Positions 20,150 through 29,570 of a stretch of DNA of 64,000 bases are shown piece by piece. The stretch spans positions 1 through 64,000 of the forward strand of contig JARBJD010000270.1 of assembly GCA_033064195.1 (NCBI GenBank). Direction: 5' to 3'. This stretch comes from Blattamonas nauphoetae (taxonomy: Eukaryota > Preaxostyla > Oxymonadida). The translations under genes were made by a program, and so were the position numbers. Each line of letters begins with the position of its first letter. The first letter of the stretch is position 1. Under the pieces are notes generated by a model. The model saw nothing but the letters and a program-made list of their open reading frames with translations, had not been told where the DNA came from and ran no database searches.

Positions 20150-21838
20150 ATGAGAAGTATCAGATCAAATCAATTCAAACCAACATCGACACTAATCGAA
20201 CAAATTGAAGTACAATCGTACATGCCAAAACAGTGGGATTCAGAACCTCACATCTACTCCATCCAAGAAGTGCATCCAACCAATCCTCCCATGCCATGCA
20301 GAATTGGAGACGAGATTGAAGTTCCACTGTGCTAGGACGGTCATGATGTGACTGAGTTTGCGAAGAGTCATTTGCGTATCGATCTCACGATGACCTTTCC
20401 GTATTCATTTCAGATTGGTGAAACGGGAGATTACGTCGGACTATCCGGAATATTCGTCGGATACAAATCGTCATCAGATGCAATTCGAGATATGAGACTC
20501 GTCGACAGTCATGGAAACATTATTGACAACACACTTCAGAATAATCATGTTCACGAATCATTTCTGTACCACACATTCAAGTCACATGAAGAGAAAAACA
20601 ATATGAAGCATTGTTACAGTCTGTGGGAAAATGTTCAGAGAATGGATCAGAGTGTGTGTGGATTCTATTATGTCCCAGTCAACAGAAGCAAAAAAGAATT
20701 CACTGCGACAATTCCTTTAGTGATTCCATTTGTGAATCTACTTCCATTGAGTACATTTGATCAGTATCCGAATTCAATCTTTGGTAATTTACGTTTGAGA
20801 TTTCACTTGACAACTGATTCACTTGTGTATTGTCCCATTCGATCTTCAACTGTCATTCGAAAATCTTCCGAAGGTGGTCGTGAATTGTATCCAGATAAAG
20901 ACTTAACTACTCTTTCGGATCAATCCAACATGTTCTTGATGTCTGAGGGTGACTTTTCTCCCGTAACACAAGAATTTACACAGATAGGAAATCCTGTACT
21001 GAAAGCTACCAAGAAATGGAGTTATACTCCAAATGCCAGTAGAGTCGCAGAGGTTGTCGCCGTTGAATACACTTGCACTGTTCTTTCTTCATCAGTTGAT
21101 AAAGTCTCAACAATTTGTTACGGATATCAAATCACTGATGCAACAAAACAATCACTCTTCAACACATATTCGAAGACTCTTTATGTTCTGAAAGCAGAAA
21201 GAATTGACACACAATCATTTCAATCAAAAGCAACAGCGATGGGGGTGAGATCAAACATCAGTATCAAACTCAACAATCTCATGAATCTGATGTGCTTATT
21301 CCCTGAAAGACCTAATGAGTGTACAGTCTTCAGAAATCCTCACCACGTTGGTCTGTTCGAAATGTTAGGAAGCAACTTTCCCAATTTTCCGATGTCAACA
21401 ATCTCACCAGAGTTCTATCAAATGATGATGGTGAATGGTGACTTCATTGGTTGTTCCGCAACTGAAGAGTTTGAGAATTCAATTTGTTCAACTCGAGTGT
21501 TTGACTATAGAGGAAAGGATATCAAGAGAACAAAACCAGTTACGGATGCAACTTCATTCACATTCATGGTTCCAACAGATCGAAGTGAAATCGCTGGTGG
21601 TGAAGAAGGTATCTCAACAGCAGAATCAGTGAATATCGTCTACAGAGGATCACCAATCAATCAGGGAGAACTCGATCCATATTTCACCTCAACTCCAGAA
21701 GGTCCTCCTCCACCCATTTTGGCATTGCATCAGGCTACATACTGGCTGTTCTGGATTGAGAATGGACAACCCAGAGTGCGATATGTCATTGATCGTCGAC
21801 TCCAGGAAGCATATGAAGAAGTGAAGAGAGGTTTTTGA
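20150..21838 (+). pseudogene. Second capsid-like protein, paralogue of 18188-20065
   Basis: The region encodes about 560 residues. It shares with the upstream capsid candidate the order of motifs: a 'VGLSGIFVGYKSS' block versus 'ERIFIFVGLKHSA'; 'KHCYSLWENVQRMDQSVCGF' versus 'KHCHTPWQNAWNHDESVAGV'; 'YPNSIFGNLRLRFHL' versus 'YPRCLFGDLKLSVHI'; and a matching C-terminus 'YWLFWIENGQPRVRYV'. Two capsid-type paralogues side by side suggest a mixed shell or a specialised vertex protein. The alternative is a minor (penton-type) protein. The locus is counted among the broken parts of the element. Confidence 0.65.
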
Positions 21839-21878
21839 ACAGAACAAATATGATATTCTATTTTTGAAGAAAACAAAG

Positions 21879-22289
21879 ATGGTGAAGCGATATTTCTCAA
21901 TTCAGAATTCTCATACTGCTCAACTACCTCCTGATTTTACCAATTCTCGAAACCAAAAATATGTTCACTTTCTTGACTGCAAACTCATCCATGTGAGGGA
22001 AGAGATTCATGGTAACTCAACTATCATCTCAAAAGACATTCCTCAGCACATCACAATCCACGGTGATTGGATCCAGACTGATGCATTCAATGATTCATTT
22101 GTTGCTTTCTGTAATGAACAGATTGCGAAGCGAAAGAAGTGGGAATTAACTACTCGTCAGTCAATTGTGAAGATCTGGTTCAAAGACAGTTCTGGTGAAT
22201 CAATTGAAATGGAAACAACCGAGACAATCAATGGAACAATAATCAAAGAGTATTATGAATTTCTGGTTGATCTCATGTTGGAATACTAG
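21879..22289 (+). CDS. Polinton protein of 136 residues, unknown
   Basis: The first in-frame ATG is at 21879 ('MVKRYFSIQNSHTAQLPPDF'). Upstream CTATTTTTGAAGAAAACAAAG is a weaker version of the start signal. The product is compact, with alternating strand-like segments and a C-terminal 'GTIIKEYYEFLVDLMLEY' helix. It converges on the fibre gene and overlaps it by 17 bases at the 3' ends. No domain is recognised. Confidence 0.55.
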   Translation: MVKRYFSIQNSHTAQLPPDFTNSRNQKYVHFLDCKLIHVREEIHGNSTIISKDIPQHITIHGDWIQTDAFNDSFVAFCNEQIAKRKKWELTTRQSIVKIWFKDSSGESIEMETTETINGTIIKEYYEFLVDLMLEY

Positions 22290-23163
22290 TCATTGTTTCG
22301 ATCAGTGAATTATATTTTTGTACAAGTTCATTGATGAGTGTCTGTTGTTGTCCGACAATGTTGCTCAGTTCCTGAATGGCTTTGATACAGAAACAAGAGA
22401 GTTCTGCATAATCAACTTGAAAACAATCTGGATTGGAATCATTCACGACTTCAGGAAAGATTTCTTGGATCTGCTGGGCAATCACACCAATGTGTTTCTT
22501 CTCTCTTTCCTTCTTCAAGCATTCACATTTCTCTTTGCAGTTCTTCAAATGTTCTTCATCTGTCTCGTTCTCTATTTGTCTTGTGACTTTGTTGATCTTC
22601 GAGTCGAATGTATTGAACTGATACTGTACAATTTCCACTTTGTTCAATTGCTCAAGAACATCGGGGTATGGTTCAATGTTTCTTTTCACTCTTCTGTCTG
22701 ACAGTTGAGAAAAACTTCCTGTTGGTGATATTGAAAACACTCCTGAACCAGTGTCCTCATCGTAGTAATACAATGCTGGGGTGTCACAGGGAGACCACAT
22801 AATAATACCATCACCATTGAACTGAATTCCAGAAGTTTCTGAAAGCGATTGTGAAATTGAAATGCCAGACTTTAATGTTGAAGCCGGATATGTTCCAGGA
22901 TACTTCGGAAGTGATCCCTCCGATATGTTCCACTTCGCTCCGTTCACATTGATCAATCCTCCAATTTGTGGTGTCGTGATCGATCCATTTGTGCTGACTA
23001 CTTTTTGGATTGAAGAGATCGCTGTCTTGTGTGCTTCTGTTGTCTTCTGAAGTGAGTCAATCACTGCTGTATTCTCGTTGGTTGTCGAGAGATTATGATC
23101 AATCATTTTCTCAATCATTTGTGAATTGTATTTTTGTCGATTCATTTTTGTTTGCTCTTTCAT
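22273..23163 (-). CDS. Fibre-like protein with Peptidase_S74 chaperone domain
   Basis: The product is 296 residues. The C-terminal third matches the intramolecular chaperone (Peptidase_S74) of phage tail spikes, fibres and eukaryotic MYRF: 'LSDRRVKRNIEPYPDVLEQL' with the Ser and Lys of the S-D-x-R-x-K self-cleavage dyad, then 'HIGVIAQQIQEIFPEVV' and 'VDYAELSCFCIKAIQEL', then a terminal coiled coil. The N-terminal part has a helical stalk ('IDSLQKTTEAHKTAISSIQK') and a strand-rich middle with 'ALYYYDEDTGSGVFSISPTG'. In known relatives this domain drives trimer assembly and then cleaves itself off. Start ATG chosen at 23163 because AAAATTTTAATTTCA precedes it. It is likely the receptor-binding fibre of the particle. 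Confidence 0.8.
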   Translation of the reverse strand: MKEQTKMNRQKYNSQMIEKMIDHNLSTTNENTAVIDSLQKTTEAHKTAISSIQKVVSTNGSITTPQIGGLINVNGAKWNISEGSLPKYPGTYPASTLKSGISISQSLSETSGIQFNGDGIIMWSPCDTPALYYYDEDTGSGVFSISPTGSFSQLSDRRVKRNIEPYPDVLEQLNKVEIVQYQFNTFDSKINKVTRQIENETDEEHLKNCKEKCECLKKEREKKHIGVIAQQIQEIFPEVVNDSNPDCFQVDYAELSCFCIKAIQELSNIVGQQQTLINELVQKYNSLIETMTSIPT

Positions 23164-23323
23164 TGAAATTAAAATTTTTGATTCCCTCATGAACATACGT
23201 CACCGGCACATTATTTCTGACATACTCAGAGACCAGCGTACAGTTCTCTTCTCTCATTGATTCGATTAATGCTTGTTCTGAACTTACTCGACGTCTTTCG
23301 TTGTATATCTCAGTTGGATTCAT
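23111..23323 (-). CDS. Short ORF with one copy of an 'ENC-LVSEY-HEGI' domain
   Basis: The product is 70 residues, starting 'MNPTEIYNERRRVSSEQALI' and containing 'ENCTLVSEYVRNN' and 'VTYVHEG'. The same domain, in longer form, is in the gene at 25048-25617. Its tail overlaps the fibre start in another frame. The T-rich start signal lies immediately upstream on this strand (23324-23345). It may be a short functional gene or the head of a former longer one. Confidence 0.5.
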   Translation of the reverse strand: MNPTEIYNERRRVSSEQALIESMREENCTLVSEYVRNNVPVTYVHEGIKNFNFNERANKNESTKIQFTND

Positions 23324-23345
23324 TTAATACAAATTAAAAAATGCA
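23324..23345 (-). promoter_or_regulatory. T-rich start element (minus strand)
   Basis: Read on the minus strand it is GCATTTTTTAATTTGTATTA followed by A and the ATG at 23323. Confidence 0.5.
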
Positions 23346-25047
23346 AAATTAGATTTTCTTTCGTTGTTTTCTCAGTTTTGGTTTTGTCACCAGAAACGAG
23401 GATCAATGGGTTCGATCACTCATTTCTCAACAATGTGTATTCCGTTCTGATTCCTCGCGTTTCAGATCCGTCGGCAGTTGGAGATCATGATCGTATGCTT
23501 CGTTTTTTGGATTTTCCGAACTTTTGCAGAGTTATGCGCGGTTTCAGGATCGGTCGTGGATCTCTGCACTTTTATGTAAAAACGAGTATGCCACTCTCCT
23601 TTTCTTCTTTTTTCAGCTCTGTTTCACTCGGTTTTGATAAAACTTTCACTTCATTTTCACTCGTTATGTTTTCATTTTTGGCCTCACTTCTGTCTTCATT
23701 TTCTCATTGATTATCCTTTTTAACCACTTCATTCATGTTTCTTTCTCTGAAACTTTTTCTCTGTAAGTTCACACTAATTCTCGTTTACTGAGTTTTCCGG
23801 ACTTTTGCAGAGATCCGCCATTCAACGGCTCACTTCATATCTCGGTATTTTTCCGGAAAATCCAACATTTCACGAACATTTTTGAATCATTTTTGTTGTT
23901 TTTAAGAGAGAAAAACCGGAACACAGACCTAATTTTCACTATTAGTGTCACATTTCACACCGTTTTCACGATCGTCAATTTCCCTCTCAGTTTCATACTT
24001 GCCCGTTTCATTGTTGGTTGTTTCGCTTTCTTTTACTCTGTTTTTGTGAAAAAAGTGATGAAAAGTTGACTAAAATGATGTGCTAGTGAAGTGAGAACGG
24101 CCCACAAAATGGAAGTGATATGAGCAAAATGAAGAGGAATGGTGAACAGATCAAATGTGAAATGGGGAGAGAAAGTGATGAAATGAAAGGGACGACAGTC
24201 GGTTTTGAAGTGACAAAAACGGTCAAAAGTTGAGAAGTGAAAACATGAAAAAGTGACTTTATGGGAGAACTATCCGACAAAATCTCCTCAAAATTTGAGC
24301 ACACCTCACTCAGACCGTGAGAAAGAAGGATTTGCAGTGAAAATCGGATCAAAAAATCCATAGTGTCAAAATGTTGGTGCAAATGTGTCGTCACAAGTGT
24401 GATCGAAAAACCGACCCTCCAGAGCGAACTATAGGTGATGTACAACCAGAATTCTCAAAAAAGCGTCGCTTGAGTGCGATTGTGAAGTGGTTGACGTGAA
24501 ATCAATGAGAAATGAAAATTGACAAAAATTGTGAAAACGATCGTGTGTCGAGGATCGTCAGAACCGAATGACGCGAATACCTGTCCACTACCGATTTGAC
24601 ACGTTTTGGAGACCATCAGAGGGCGAAAAGTGACGTGTTGGAGAAGAGCGAGACGTCACTTTCTCCTCCTTAAAAATTTTGTCATTTTCAAAATATGTTG
24701 TGGGGTCGGATCAAACTTTTTTCAAAAGTGCTTTTTCCTAAAATTTCACCTATCAACATCAATTTCGTAATTTTAGAACGTGTTTGAACATAATTTGAGA
24801 CATAAAGGTGTTCATAGTGGCGAAATCTGAACATCGACTTTTTCGTCACTTTTGGACCTAAGTTCGGTACACAGTTCGACGAATTCCCAACCGATTTTGA
24901 TCAGGATTGTCTTGATCGATGACCTACAGTGTCCCCGAGATTTTAGAATTTTTTGCAGAATTTTTCGAAATGGTTCTCACATTGGTTTCACTTGATTTGT
25001 GGTAAAAATAGATTTTCAGTATTTTCAAGATCTGTCATGGTACTTTC
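23346..25047. other. 1.7-kb AT-rich non-coding block inside the Polinton right arm
   Basis: No frame of interest occurs on either strand. The sequence is rich in phrases such as GTGAAAA, TTTTCACT and TCAAAA on alternating strands, which gives many weak inverted matches. It separates two genes that share a domain. It could be a degenerate gene, a subterminal regulatory region or an old insertion. Nothing more specific is visible. Confidence 0.4.
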
Positions 25048-25617
25048 TCAAGTGAGGACGGTCTCCAAAATACAACCAATTATCCAAGCGAACGTAATAC
25101 TCATTCTTTGTTCGTAAATCGCGATATTTGAATGGCTCAAGTACCTTTGTGTATGTTCCAATGAGTTCACAATTCTCTTTTTCAATTCATTTTCAACAAA
25201 CGATTGTGTGTATCGTTTTCGTTTGTTCTGATGAGTTCTGAATCCTTTCATCCATTTCGATGGAATCACTTTCCATTCGATTCCTTCGTGTCGATATGTG
25301 ACTCCGGTACTAGCATGAGTGTATTCTGAAACGAGTTCACAATTTTCGTTTTTCAATGATTCGAGAAACTTTTCTTTCGTACAACAATTGGATACTTGAA
25401 TGTATCTCTGGCGATTCGTGTGTGGTCTAGATCCTTTGACAAAACGCGGTAAGTACACTCGATAAATGTCATCTGGTTTATCTTCGTGATAATATTCGAA
25501 AGTACTCGATGTGAGATATGTTGTTCCTTGTCGATTGAGAGTTGGTGGAACTTTCATCTTCAAATTTTCTTTGTCTAAAATTTCCTGTAGTTGATTTGGT
25601 GTTAAGACGCTGCTCAT
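25048..25617 (-). CDS. Repeat-domain protein at Polinton right end ('SEY-HEGIEWKV')
   Basis: The product is 189 residues from the ATG at 25617, which has the T-rich signal just upstream. It contains two or three copies of a 50-60 residue unit; the best reads 'NENCELVSEYTHASTGVTYR' then 'HEGIEWKVIPSKWMKGFRTH'. This resembles small repeated domains (SEY followed by H-x-C/I-G and W-K-V) found in phage, giant-virus and homing-endonuclease-linked proteins, where they are thought to bind DNA. That family link is from memory of the pattern and is not certain. A shorter relative lies at 23111-23323. Confidence 0.6.
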   Translation of the reverse strand: MSSVLTPNQLQEILDKENLKMKVPPTLNRQGTTYLTSSTFEYYHEDKPDDIYRVYLPRFVKGSRPHTNRQRYIQVSNCCTKEKFLESLKNENCELVSEYTHASTGVTYRHEGIEWKVIPSKWMKGFRTHQNKRKRYTQSFVENELKKRIVNSLEHTQRYLSHSNIAIYEQRMSITFAWIIGCILETVLT

Positions 25618-25640
25618 TTTATCCAAATTAAAAAATTGAA
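25618..25640 (-). promoter_or_regulatory. T-rich start element (minus strand)
   Basis: On the minus strand ATTTTTTAATTTGGATAA runs into the ATG at 25617. Confidence 0.55.
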
Positions 25641-25707
25641 TAAAAAAAGAAATCGAATTTGTTTTTGGAAAGTACTCAAAATTTGCTTCAAAAAGGACAC
25701 TTTTCAC

Positions 25708-26466
25708 GAGGTCCTTTTTTGGCCGTTCTTTTCAAATTTAGGGCACTTTTTTGATGTCATCAAAATGTCATAAATTCCTTTTAATACAAGGTTCAAAATT
25801 AGTCAATCGGCGTTGACTTTTAGTTTTGATTTCAATGACAATTTCAGATTGGTTCTCAAATCGCTTCTACCACTACTTTTCTCAAGATCGTGTGCGGAAA
25901 AAACAATTGTTAGTTTTTCTATCGTCACGTCAAAATTTAGACAACCAAAAGTCTAATATCGTCATTTTTGTTTGATTTACACGGAACATCTCTCTAATTC
26001 ATTTAATGATTGATAGATGTCATTTTTCTCGAAGTCAACTCATTCAATTCAGGATTAAAGGAGAAATGATGAAATTCAGTTTTGACCGAAGATCTTTGAT
26101 CTCTATTTGCCGAAATCGTCCAGATATGTCCTTAGAACTCGATCAACTATCATTTCTTCAAAGAGGATGAAGTCTTTCCTTTGAATTTCATGTTGTCACC
26201 TCTGAGATCTGACCCATATTTAAAAAACTCCTGGTCACTAACCGTCAGTACTTTTTGGGAAAACGTGACTGGTCACCCCGGTCAGTCCAGGATACAACAG
26301 ATGCGTTGGGAGAGCGGTACAAAGAAGTTTTCATTCATATTTTGGAATGAACGAAGTGGGATCGTCAACACACATCTTCTTGAAACTGGAACAAAACATA
26401 AACTCTCCCGTGAAAACAAACTAACCGTGCAAGTTGGGGATCATAGTACTCACCACATGCCCTAGT
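25708..26466. other. Non-coding junction between Polinton and MULE remnant
   Basis: No supported gene. At 26237-26292 there is a repeat, AACCGTCAGTACTTTTTGGG followed by GGTCACCCCGGTCAGTCC, that recurs in altered form at 43077-43132. The Polinton end and its target site should lie near here but were not identifiable. Confidence 0.4.
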
Positions 26467-27042
26467 TCAAACTGATGGAGAAAAGTGAAAGCTAACCTTG
26501 ATTTCTACCGAGCAATCGGCTCCTGCGATGGCCAGTATGGTAGCTTGAGCCCATTGGAGGTCTGTCAGCAGAAGTTGAAAATGTTGACTATCTCGTGTGT
26601 ATGAAAAGTGGACAATTCTCCCTGAGGGGGAATGAACTGGGCAAGGGTGTGTTGCATTGTCCGGGGTCCAAACGACGATTGTATGCTTCAGTACATGTGA
26701 CAGACAAAAGATAATAATGAAATCAGCGAAACATTTATCCTTTTCCATCTCGCAGATCCATTGTTCTGCAGCCATGGGCGGTGTAAAAGGAGAAAGACAA
26801 TCAGCAAAGAAGAGGTTGTGAATGCGAAAAGATTCAACCGTGATGAACCGGAGGGTACTATAATAGTCTTCTGTGGATGTGAGGGAGATTGAAACACTAC
26901 GAAAGAAGCAGTTGCCATCTCTCAAGACAGACCATTTTGATGTTGAAACTCGAGGATCCTTGAATGATCGAAGATCCATGAGGTCAAAGTTTTTTAAGGC
27001 GACACCGTTCAAATATGGCACCAGAACCATGTTAAACCACAT
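26467..27042 (-). pseudogene. OTU-type cysteine protease domain, C-terminal part of a MULE-like element
   Basis: The frame encodes 191 residues from an ATG at 27042. 'WSVLRDGNCFFRSVSIS' carries the OTU catalytic Asp-Gly-Asn-Cys signature, and 'SQHFQLLL' near the end holds a candidate catalytic His. The middle ('FIIIFCLSHVLKHTIVVWTP') fits the OTU core. OTU proteases remove ubiquitin. Fused or adjacent to MULE transposases they occur in transposons of several protists, and the SWIM-finger ORF just upstream on the same strand supports that. The two parts are in different frames, separated by about 100 bp, so this is a broken copy or has an intron. Confidence 0.65.
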
Positions 27043-27146
27043 TTCAGAGTGATCATAAGCACATTCGAATCACAATAATATCAAACGTGACTAGATGTGA
27101 TGCAAACGATACAACATCGGGAAATGTTCGTAACTCGTCTCTTTCT

Positions 27147-27680
27147 CTAATGTTTGGGTTGCTTCATCCATTCTCCTATCAACTTTTTTGACAGATGGGA
27201 GAAACGGGACACAGGGAGGCACACTACCGATACTAATCCAATTTCATCATTGTTTTCGGGACAGAGGGTGGTCCAATTGGTCAACGAGGATCGTTTCTTA
27301 TGCTTGCTGGGCTTCCAAGAGTTGTGCTTGGTTTCCATCTTTTTTCCAACTGTTTGGAAATTACGATTTTCCGTGACTCTTGTGCCTTTATGCTTCCTCA
27401 TTTGGTTTTTTTTCTTGTTTCGTTCTTTCTGCGTGAGGGGTTCGAGTAATCTGTCCATATATGATGAACTTTCCGATTCCACATCGATGTCATTATCTTG
27501 TAGCCACCAAGATCTGCCAATATTTTGTAGAGTGAGACTTTGCCTCTCCTTGAGACTTGTTGATTGATCACACCGACATGGCAATTGATGCGTTGTCTGG
27601 ACTGAACAATCACATCCATCTTCTGGATGTGCCTCGATCTCTTTGAGGTTCGTGTGTAGATATCTGAGGCACGCAATCAA
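27147..27680 (-). pseudogene. MULE-type transposase C-terminal part with SWIM-like zinc finger
   Basis: The frame of 177 residues includes 'GCDCSVQTTHQLPCRCD', a C-x-C...H-x-L-P-C-x-C pattern like the SWIM finger after the catalytic core of Mutator-like and FAR1 transposases. A basic region follows ('KERNKKKNQMRKHKGTRVTE'). The catalytic core is not visible upstream; 27681-28257 only has broken short frames on the minus strand (for example 27876-28283). With the OTU domain this makes the 3' part of an old DNA transposon. Confidence 0.5.
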
Positions 27681-28257
27681 AACTTTGCCGAGAAGTTTCG
27701 TTGAACTCGGGATCTCACGGAGAATTGCAGGCTGTCCAAATATTTCTGTTCGACTTTTTCAAACAAATCTCATTTGGTCAGTTGACAGTGAAACTCGAAA
27801 AACATCGTTGTTTCAAAAGTATCTTAGATTTTGACGAGAGGAAGAATGCCTTTACGACTCTGTTCTCGATTTGATTCAGATAGAGATACATAGAATGGTT
27901 GTTCCAGATAACGCACGAGTCAAGAGAGTGCGACTGAATGCAGAAGTGCTGTAAATGCATTCAGTAGGGGATGTAATGATGTAGCGAGAATCTGTTCTTT
28001 GATGTACGTTCCTCCTGACAGTGAGACAACTATTGTCTTTCCTTAACCATCTTGTTTCATTTGGAACGGGCAATTTTGTGTGATGAAGATTGAAGGTTGT
28101 CTGTTTTTCTCCATATAAAAGTCGTTTGGATTCTGAATTGTTTATCCGAACGCACACAACTTCCTCATTCATTTCCAATTGTTCTACAAATTGTGGGTAG
28201 CACTGGACTTCAGATCTGTGTGTGATTGTACCGAGGTGTTCTCTGATGTTGGCAGGC

Positions 28258-28700
28258 ATAGTGGTATCACCAAACCGTCCCATGTCACCAATCCGGCCTT
28301 ATTTCTGTGAAGGACCATTTTGGTCAAACTAAGAAAAAATAAAATTGTAGAATTATCCTCCAACGCGATCCCGTGAAAACCTCAAAATACGTTTGACGTT
28401 GCGAATGCACACATTTTTTCCGACTTTTTGACCTCATTTCTCCACAACCAGCCATCCATTTTGAAACAAATAAAAAGCCTTCTCGTCGGGGAGATCTCGA
28501 CAAAAGATGGTCAAAAAAGAAACCGATTTTTGTCTAAGAATTGTTTGTCGAGAAAAATTTGGGTTTTTTTTCGATTTTCCCAAATACCCAGCATTTTTTC
28601 TCCAAATGTCTCCCAAAATGTTCGTTTCTCCAAAAAAAGGATCTGGAAAGAATTGCATCGAAAAGGATTACTTTCACGAACACCCACTTCCTATCACCAG
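28258..28700 (-). mobile_element. Palindromic element family A, half copy
   Basis: Read on the minus strand it contains GGTTCAAAACGG-like sequence, the ATCTTTTGTCGAGATCTC core, GTTTTGAGGTTTTC, then TTTATTTTTTCTTAGTTTGACC, and ends GGTGATACCACTATG. This matches the right half of the copy at 7393-8046 and the right half of the copy at 32012-32600. Only one arm is present. It borders the MULE-like remnant. Confidence 0.6.
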
Positions 28701-29081
28701 AACGCATGCACGACGACATGAAGATCAGCGAAGAGAGCAACCTCTGTTCAATTGGAAAGAGGAGGATGTGAAATTGGAGTCGCTGATGCTCAGTTCACCC
28801 CCTGCAACAATTGACACGCTGCCTCCATTTCCCTGCGAGGAACAGGATTCGAAAGTGCAGGATTTGATTGTGAGAGAGTCGGACGAGGAGAACTCAGCGT
28901 GGACTGCTCCTCAAGTTCTCCGATTTGGGAGAGACGCAGACGAACAGCTGGTGATCACAGGTGATGTTTTGTGGAGGTGCACCGCGTGCGACGTAGACAA
29001 GGAGACGTCACACTAAGAGACAATGAACGACTTGCGCGTTGATTGGATGAGAGCGGACGAGCGACGAATCGAGGATGGAGA
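28701..29081 (+). other. Unrecognised open stretch
   Basis: A frame running to 29016 gives an acidic product with 'NWKEEDVKLESLMLSS' and 'VLWRCTACDVDKETS'. No family is recognised and there is no good start. It could be part of the neighbouring transposon remnants. Confidence 0.25.
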
Positions 29082-29570
29082 TCATAGACGGAGGGCGCGT
29101 TTTTCTCTTGCCCGGAAGTCGTCCATGGAATGACGATTACAAAGCATTGACATGATTGGAGATTGAATCTGATTCACTCCCATCTGTGTGCCCTGAGAGT
29201 GAATCTCCATCATCACTCGCATTTGTGTCAACGATAGAGACAACATCGTCAAACTCCTCGTCATTACCATGACTGAACGAATCGGAATAATCACTGCTGT
29301 CATCGTGAAGTGGTTTCCATTCTCGCGATACCTTCGACTTGGGCTGTCCGACTGGTCTGTTTTGAAGTTGGTCAAGCTTCCTGAACGTTGCAGTTTACCT
29401 TCTTTCATTCCTCGCCCGACGAGCGGTTTCCTTATCATCTTTCAAACGATTATCGTCAGTTTCCACACCGACTCCCATTCTTCTCGGTTGCCCCACTCCG
29501 ACTCCATCCGTTCCAGCCGTCGCTCCTTCTATTTGTTGAGAATAAGACTGACGATGAAAGGGTGGTGTTA
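29082..29570 (-). mobile_element. Decayed pogo-like transposon tail, copy 2
   Basis: Minus-strand translation, with frame changes, gives 'ETARRARNERR' and 'TATFRKLDQLQ', then 'HDDSSDYSDSFSHGNDEEFD' and 'NASDDGDSLSGHTDGSESDS'. These match the basic and acidic tail of copy 1 at about 820-1100. Both copies are fossils of one family. The catalytic part is absent here. Confidence 0.55.

Larger units (their letters stand above)
8047..25707. mobile_element. Polinton/Maverick element, broken, fairly young
   Basis: The gene set identifies the family: protein-primed family B DNA polymerase, retroviral-type integrase, FtsK/HerA packaging ATPase on the opposite strand, two capsid-like proteins, two short hydrophobic minor-capsid-like proteins and a fibre-like gene. 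Length (about 17.7 kb) fits known Polintons. Most frames are long and open, which suggests recent activity, but the element is broken with about half a dozen breaks. The left end abuts palindromic element family A. The right limit is inferred from the last gene that carries the shared T-rich start signal (25048-25617). I could not find terminal inverted repeats or a target duplication, so both borders are approximate. Confidence 0.9.

Noticed and set aside
24083-24445. Minus-strand frame of 120 codons
   Set aside because: No ATG context, low-complexity hydrophobic translation, and lies in the AT-rich block without the T-rich start signal.
8047-25707. LTR retrotransposon because of the integrase
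   Set aside because: There is no reverse transcriptase, protease or LTR; polymerase B, packaging ATPase and capsid genes identify a Polinton.
27154-27567. Plus-strand frame of 137 codons
   Set aside because: Shadow of the SWIM-finger ORF on the minus strand.
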